This document shows positions 6,245 to 10,796 of a DNA stretch of 10,796 nt, piece by piece; position 1 is the first letter of the stretch; the number at the start of each line of letters is the position of its first letter. The notes under the pieces were generated by a model, which was given only the letters and a program-made list of their open reading frames with translations, ran no database searches and was not told where the DNA came from. Source of the stretch: JANLUX01 sp031363705 (GTDB lineage: Bacteria; Bacteroidota; Bacteroidia; AKYH767-A; OLB10); assembly GCA_031363705.1 (NCBI GenBank), contig JANLUX010000006.1, positions 1 to 10,796 of the forward strand, in the 5' to 3' direction. Both the position numbers and the translations under genes were made by a program.

Positions 6245-9200
6245 ATGAAAATAACTCACAACATGAAAAAATTATTTACAGCAATCAGCTTATTCTTATT
6301 TGTTTTAGTGCTAATGCCGCAAAAATCTTCAGCAAGCCACATGGCAGGAGCTGAGATCGCCTATATTTATCAAGGGACGCCCAATACTTTTTTATTCAGG
6401 CTGAAGTTTTACAGGGATTGTACTGGCATTCAAGTTCCCCAGCCAGTGAGTTTATGCATGTCATCATCTTCGCTGGGATTTAACCAAATGCTACAATTGA
6501 ACTTGATTTCAGTTACAGTAGTTCCTAATCCTCCGTGTGTTACTTTACCTCCTCCCAATTGTGGTCCCGGAGGAAATGGTCCCGGTACTGAAGAGTATAT
6601 TTTTGAGGCTACTTATACTTTGCCCAATGCTGCGACTGACTGGGTGTTTTCGTGGTATGATTGCTGTCGTAATCCACTTGACAATATGGTCTCTGGCGGA
6701 ATGTACGTATCTGCGACTCTTGATAATGTGAATCATCCTACTGATAATTCTCCGGTGTTTAATTTTATTCCATATACTACCTTCTGCGTAGGTTATCCAT
6801 TTTATTACGATCAGGGCGCTAATGATCCTGATGCCGACAGTTTGGTTTTTTCATTGGCACCGGCAGAAGAAAACAATGCAGGCTGTCCGCCAACCCCGGG
6901 TAATTTAACATATCTTACCAATCCATTGACTGGTGCACTTTACACGCCCACGCAACCCATTGCCTCATCTGTACCTATAACAATAGATTCTAAACAGGGT
7001 ATCATTTATTTTATACCCGCATTACAAATGGTAGCGGTTATTTGTGTATTGGTTTCATCTTATGATACAACTGTTAATCCTGCAACTTTAATTGGTACAG
7101 TAAAACGTGATATACAAATTGTAATTACCAATCAATGTAACATTGTAAACCCGGCATTTCCTCCGGGTCCTACACCTACCTTTTTTCCTATTGGAGACCC
7201 CACCGGAGCCACAGCAGGTCCTTATTTCTGCGGGGACAACCCGGTTGTATTACCCTTTATAGAGAAAGTGCAGTGTGGTTCTATTGTTGCTTCTGATATT
7301 CGTGTGCTTCGGTCGTTGGGTTTCCCAAATCCGGTTATATCAGCTGTACCCCTTGTATCACCTTGTCCTAACGGAAAGACGGATTCAATATTGGTAACCT
7401 GTCTTTTTCCCCTTACTGCAGGGCATAACCTGGTGACAATAAAAACAGGTGTTGACGGCAATAGTTTATTAAGCCAGTGTGGGTCAGCCATGCAGCCATT
7501 TCATGATACAGCAGATGTTATCATAAACGATTTCAGCGTATGGCAGCCAGCCATAGATTCATTAGGATGTATCTTCAATCAAAAAACAATAACCTTTAAT
7601 GAAAATGTATTTTGCTACACAATAGCAAGTGATGCTTCTGATCTGGTATTAAGAGATTCATCAGGAAATCTTGTACCTATTAGTAATGCTTTCGGATACT
7701 GTGGGCCAAACGGTGAGCAAAGTAATCAGATGCTGATGACTTTTGGCAGCCAGCAGACACCCACATCTTCGGTTTACTACTTAACAGTAAAAACAGGAAA
7801 TGACGGAAACACCATTGCCAATCAATGCGGACGTTTTCTTAATGTAGGAGACACCCTCGCTATATTTTATATTAATAACAAAATTGATGTAAATCTAGGA
7901 TCAGATCTTTCCATCTGTGATATTGATCCCATGCCAGTGCTCAATTCAGGATATACTGGTTTAGTGTATCAATGGTCGTTCAATAATAATCCAATCATTG
8001 GCTGGACCAATGCCACCCAGCCTGCTGATAGCGGAGCAGGAAATTATACGGTTCAGATAAATGTTACAACAGGATCTACCTGCCAGGGATCAGACACTAT
8101 ATTGTTAACAGTGAACACAACACCTACAGTTGCATTAGGCGCTGACATTACTGATTGTGCAGGAGCTTCAGTTACATTAGATGCAGGTAGCAGCGGACTG
8201 GGTTATCAATATCAATGGTATTTAAACGGAAATGGTTTACCAGGAGCAACCAGCCAAACATACATTCCAACGGTGAGTGGTAATTATACAGCCCTGGTAA
8301 GTAATGGAAACTGTACAAAATCCGATGATATTCAGGTTAATTTTATTCCGGCCCCGGTAGTGCCGCAGTTTAATAATCAAAACCAGACAGTTTGTGTGGG
8401 CTCTGCTATTTCACCTTTGAGTGCCGACAATCCAAACTCAGCATATCAGTGGAGCATTAATGGAGTACCGGTACCAGGAGCAAACAATCAGACTTTTACT
8501 CCATCAACAAGCACACCCGGTACCAGCACAATAAGCGTTACCATAGGAATCGCAGCAGGCAACTGCACTGCATCGGGTAGTATGACATTAACAGTAGTAG
8601 ATTTACCTTCTGTTACCGGTGGGAATGAAAGTGTATGTGAAGGCGCTTCAACATTCCCGACATTTAATGCAGGCAGTGCGCCTGGAGTTACTTACCAGTG
8701 GACTGATCAAAACGCCAATGTGGTGAGCAGTAATAATACCTTTACTCCATCCACTACACTTGCAGCTAACACTTATAATTATACTGTTACCGCTACCATA
8801 GCTCCAGGTTGTACAGCAACAGCTCCAGCAGTATTAAATGTTAATGCTTTACCTGTTATAGATGCAGGTAATGCTACTGCAACTTTCTGCGAACTCAATC
8901 CCGGTAGTCTTACCGCCACGCAGATTTCAGGAAGCACCATCACTTCTTATCAATGGAGCAACAATCAAAGCGGAGCAACTATTTCAAATATCACCGCCTC
9001 AGGTAATTATATAGTAACCGCAACTGATGTAAACAATTGCGTAAACAGAGACACAGTTTTGGTGAGCGTTGATAAACAATTGGACGCACCTTTAGTAACC
9101 TGCAATACCGGAAGCGATGGCGGTTTTACTTATGTTTATACATGGACAGCAGTTACCAATGCAATAGGATATGAGGTGAATGAAGGAAGTGGATGGATAA

Positions 9201-9598
9201 CTCCAAACAATGTAAATGCAAACATCTTAAGTCATGGTACAAACAATCTGGTTGTTAATTTACAGGTAAGAGCAATCAATAATTCAATTGCTCCCTGCAA
9301 TGAAGGACGCAATTCAGAACCCACTGCCTGTGCGGTGATTATTCCCAATGTGATTACTCCTAACGGAGATGATTTAAATGATGAATTCACCATTTCCAAC
9401 ATTGAGCAGTATCCGAATAATTATATGACTATTCTTAATCGCTGGGGAAAGGAAGTGTTTTCAAGCAAATACGACAATAAGAACAATGTATTTAAAGGAA
9501 CTGATCTTCCTGATGGTGTTTATTTCTATATGCTTGAACTGGGTGATGGAAAAACAGAACCTTTAACAGGAACAGTAACCATCATAGGAGCAAAATAA
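6245..9598 (+). CDS. Large multi-Ig surface or secreted protein with T9SS type B sorting domain
   Basis: The protein has 1117 residues and is predicted to be exported by Sec and then T9SS. A signal peptide covers about 7-30 (KKL, hydrophobic core, cleavage near SSA-SH). The N-terminal module (about 31-295) starts SHMAGAEIAY and contains FSWYDCCRNPLDN (135-147) and DPDADSLVFSL (194-204), as in many Bacteroidota surface proteins. Two tandem related modules follow (about 335-428 and 447-544). Then come five Ig-like repeats (about 548-624, 629-698, 705-784, 789-866, 871-942), each with a YQW core and paired cysteines in most, and a fibronectin-like segment (944-1030). The type B sorting domain is at 1034-1117 (VITPNGDDLNDEF, LNRWGKEVF, LPDGVYFYMLEL). 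There is no enzyme motif, so adhesin, gliding or matrix roles are the likely ones. The ATG at 6245 or a second ATG at 6263 could start it; both keep the signal peptide. An ECF-type promoter lies upstream and a strong terminator follows. Confidence 0.93.
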   Translation: MKITHNMKKLFTAISLFLFVLVLMPQKSSASHMAGAEIAYIYQGTPNTFLFRLKFYRDCTGIQVPQPVSLCMSSSSLGFNQMLQLNLISVTVVPNPPCVTLPPPNCGPGGNGPGTEEYIFEATYTLPNAATDWVFSWYDCCRNPLDNMVSGGMYVSATLDNVNHPTDNSPVFNFIPYTTFCVGYPFYYDQGANDPDADSLVFSLAPAEENNAGCPPTPGNLTYLTNPLTGALYTPTQPIASSVPITIDSKQGIIYFIPALQMVAVICVLVSSYDTTVNPATLIGTVKRDIQIVITNQCNIVNPAFPPGPTPTFFPIGDPTGATAGPYFCGDNPVVLPFIEKVQCGSIVASDIRVLRSLGFPNPVISAVPLVSPCPNGKTDSILVTCLFPLTAGHNLVTIKTGVDGNSLLSQCGSAMQPFHDTADVIINDFSVWQPAIDSLGCIFNQKTITFNENVFCYTIASDASDLVLRDSSGNLVPISNAFGYCGPNGEQSNQMLMTFGSQQTPTSSVYYLTVKTGNDGNTIANQCGRFLNVGDTLAIFYINNKIDVNLGSDLSICDIDPMPVLNSGYTGLVYQWSFNNNPIIGWTNATQPADSGAGNYTVQINVTTGSTCQGSDTILLTVNTTPTVALGADITDCAGASVTLDAGSSGLGYQYQWYLNGNGLPGATSQTYIPTVSGNYTALVSNGNCTKSDDIQVNFIPAPVVPQFNNQNQTVCVGSAISPLSADNPNSAYQWSINGVPVPGANNQTFTPSTSTPGTSTISVTIGIAAGNCTASGSMTLTVVDLPSVTGGNESVCEGASTFPTFNAGSAPGVTYQWTDQNANVVSSNNTFTPSTTLAANTYNYTVTATIAPGCTATAPAVLNVNALPVIDAGNATATFCELNPGSLTATQISGSTITSYQWSNNQSGATISNITASGNYIVTATDVNNCVNRDTVLVSVDKQLDAPLVTCNTGSDGGFTYVYTWTAVTNAIGYEVNEGSGWITPNNVNANILSHGTNNLVVNLQVRAINNSIAPCNEGRNSEPTACAVIIPNVITPNGDDLNDEFTISNIEQYPNNYMTILNRWGKEVFSSKYDNKNNVFKGTDLPDGVYFYMLELGDGKTEPLTGTVTIIGAK

Positions 9599-9624
9599 TT
9601 CTTTTAAAAGTTAGTTGAACAATA

Positions 9625-9664
9625 AAACGTTCGTGGCTAAGTCAGTCACGAACGTTTGTTTTTT
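9625..9664 (+). terminator. Rho-independent terminator after the large secreted protein gene
   Basis: A 14-bp stem (9625-9638 with 9644-9657; 11 outer pairs perfect, one inner G-U pair) encloses the loop AAGTC and is followed by a T-rich run (9659-9664). It lies 26 bp past the stop codon and separates the surface-protein unit from metF. Confidence 0.92.
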
Positions 9665-9715
9665 AAGCATTTTTGTGTCTCCAAAAAATAATCCGCTTGT
9701 TTTACAATTTAGTTT

Positions 9716-10669
9716 ATGAAAGTTACTGATCACTTACGCAATGCAAAGCGTCCGTTATTTTCTATTGAGATAATTCCACCTTTAAAAGGAAAAAGCATAA
9801 ATTCAATTTACCAGGCAATTGACCCGTTGCTTGAATTTAATCCAAGTTTTATTGATGTTACTTATCACCGTGAGGAATATGTATATAGAAAAAAACCAAA
9901 CGGGTTACTCGAAAAAAAATCAATAAAGAAACGTCCCGGAACGGTTGGTATCTGTTCTGCTATCATGAATAAATATAAAATTGATGCAGTGCCACATATC
10001 ATTTGTGGAGGATTTACCTGCGATGAAACAGAGGATGCATTGATTGATCTTTCGTTTCTTGGCATTGATAATGTTTTAGTGTTAAGAGGCGATTCAATAA
10101 AAACAGAATCGCATTTTACACCGGAGCCCAATGGCAATGCTTATGCAAGTGATCTATTGCAACAGGTGGTTAACATGAACCGCGGGAAATTTATGGATGA
10201 TGACTTGCTGGATGCTGTGCCAACTTCTTTTTGTGTGGGTGTAGCAGGTTATCCTGAAAAACATTTTGAAGCACCCAATATGAAAAGCGATATTAAATAT
10301 TTAAAAATGAAAGTTGATTTGGGTGCTGAGTACATCGTAACACAAATGTTTTTTGACAATGCTAAGTTTTTCAAATTTGTGGATGAATGCCGTGCTGCAG
10401 GAATCACAGTTCCTATTATTCCCGGTCTTAAAGTACTTACTACAAAAAAACAATTGACAATATTGCCAAGTACTTTTCATATTGACATGCCTGATGATCT
10501 GGCTGATGCAGTGGAAAAAGCCAAAGACAATGATGAAGTAAAGGAAATTGGCATTGAGTGGTGCATTGCTCAATGCAAAGAATTATTTAAACACAATGTG
10601 CCATGCCTGCATTTTTATACTATGGGAACTTCCGAAGTTTGCAGACGTGTGGCAAAAGAAGTTTATTAA
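9716..10669 (+). CDS. metF: Methylenetetrahydrofolate reductase
   Basis: This cytosolic FAD-dependent TIM-barrel enzyme reduces 5,10-methylene-THF to 5-methyl-THF with NAD(P)H, supplying the methyl group for methionine synthesis. Its 317 residues are the usual length for Bacteroidota MetF. Visible family marks are FSIEIIPP (15-22) with the catalytic Glu18, HIICGG (94-99), VLRGD (122-126) with the FAD-contacting Asp126, GYPEKH (179-184) and TQMFFD (209-214), the substrate-contacting Gln being Gln210. The second residue of the usual FEF/FEFFPP segment is replaced conservatively (SIEII), which leaves Glu18 intact. The ATG at 9716 follows an AT-rich stretch; no Shine-Dalgarno site or riboswitch fits in the 51 bp after the preceding terminator. 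A small ArsC/Spx-like gene starts 20 bp downstream without a terminator, so the two are probably co-transcribed. Confidence 0.95.
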   Translation: MKVTDHLRNAKRPLFSIEIIPPLKGKSINSIYQAIDPLLEFNPSFIDVTYHREEYVYRKKPNGLLEKKSIKKRPGTVGICSAIMNKYKIDAVPHIICGGFTCDETEDALIDLSFLGIDNVLVLRGDSIKTESHFTPEPNGNAYASDLLQQVVNMNRGKFMDDDLLDAVPTSFCVGVAGYPEKHFEAPNMKSDIKYLKMKVDLGAEYIVTQMFFDNAKFFKFVDECRAAGITVPIIPGLKVLTTKKQLTILPSTFHIDMPDDLADAVEKAKDNDEVKEIGIEWCIAQCKELFKHNVPCLHFYTMGTSEVCRRVAKEVY

Positions 10670-10689
10670 TTCAAACTTATTTCTCTTTC

Positions 10690-10796
10690 ATGAAAAAAAT
10701 TTATCATTTGAGCAATTGCACCACCTGCCAGCGCATTTTAAAGGAATTAAAACCAAAGAAAGATTTTGTTTTGCAGGATATCAAAACAGAATCAAT
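10690..10796 (+). CDS. ArsC/Spx-family thioredoxin-fold protein, N-terminal part (cut by window edge)
   Basis: From the ATG at 10690 the frame stays open to the window end, giving 35 residues. They begin KKIYHLSNCTTCQRILKEL and end in VLQDIKTES. The Cys10-x-x-Cys13 pair right after the first beta-strand, followed by a helix and the LQDIK strand, is the N-terminal pattern of the ArsC/Spx/YffB family (arsenate-reductase-like). Whether it reduces arsenate cannot be judged: the C-terminal two thirds are outside the window, and many members of this family in Bacteroidota have no shown arsenate role. It lies 20 bp after metF. Confidence 0.82.
   Translation, partial: MKKIYHLSNCTTCQRILKELKPKKDFVLQDIKTES

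Noticed and set aside
8380..8780. Near-identical DNA repeats (shared TTTACTCCATC) suggesting recent recombination in the Ig array
   Set aside because: The identity is limited to about a dozen bases; the repeats are well diverged at both DNA and protein level.
9665..9715. SAM or other riboswitch upstream of metF
   Set aside because: Only 51 AT-rich bases separate the terminator from the ATG, too short and without stems that could form a known aptamer.

Overview
The window comes from a low-GC Bacteroidota genome, most likely a free-living or environmental member of Chitinophagales/Sphingobacteriales or a relative. The evidence is two proteins ending in the gliding-motility-associated type B sorting domain of the type IX secretion system (T9SS), an SprB-type repeat in a third protein, and Bacteroidota-style TAnnTTTG promoter boxes in place of strong Shine-Dalgarno sites. 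Nothing points to phage, transposons, plasmid genes, CRISPR, tRNA or rRNA.

Layout: (1) 1-582 is the 3' end of a secreted SprB-repeat protein, followed by a strong hairpin terminator (594-630). (2) 738-2471 is a double-cassette ABC ATPase of the peptide/nickel uptake class. It meets the convergent lepA gene (2472-4259, minus strand) with no base between the two stop codons. (3) 4260-4439 is the divergent control region between lepA and an ECF sigma factor gene. It holds a lepA -7 box, a 13-bp imperfect dyad and an ECF-type promoter. (4) 4440-5015 is the ECF sigma factor. 18 bp further on, 5034-6140 encodes a single-pass membrane protein that looks like its anti-sigma partner but carries an outward PKD domain and a T9SS type B C-terminal domain. 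(5) 6245-9598 is a 1117-residue secreted multi-Ig protein with a signal peptide and a type B sorting domain, closed by a 14-bp-stem terminator (9625-9664). (6) 9716-10669 is metF, followed at once by the start of an ArsC/Spx-like gene cut by the window edge.

The main discovery candidate is a regulatory circuit in 4390-9598. The bipartite sequence TGCAACC-N12-ATTACATCT occurs once upstream of the sigma gene and once upstream of the large secreted protein gene, with identical spacing (16 bp from TGCAACC to CATCT), in the geometry of ECF promoters. This suggests that the sigma factor drives its own transcription and that of the surface protein. A membrane regulator carrying the same class of T9SS sorting domain as the cargo lies between the two genes. 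The proposed model is that the regulator reads T9SS or cell-surface status and releases the sigma factor to adjust production of a T9SS cargo. The promoter pair and domain layout are seen in the sequence; the sensing mechanism is inference.
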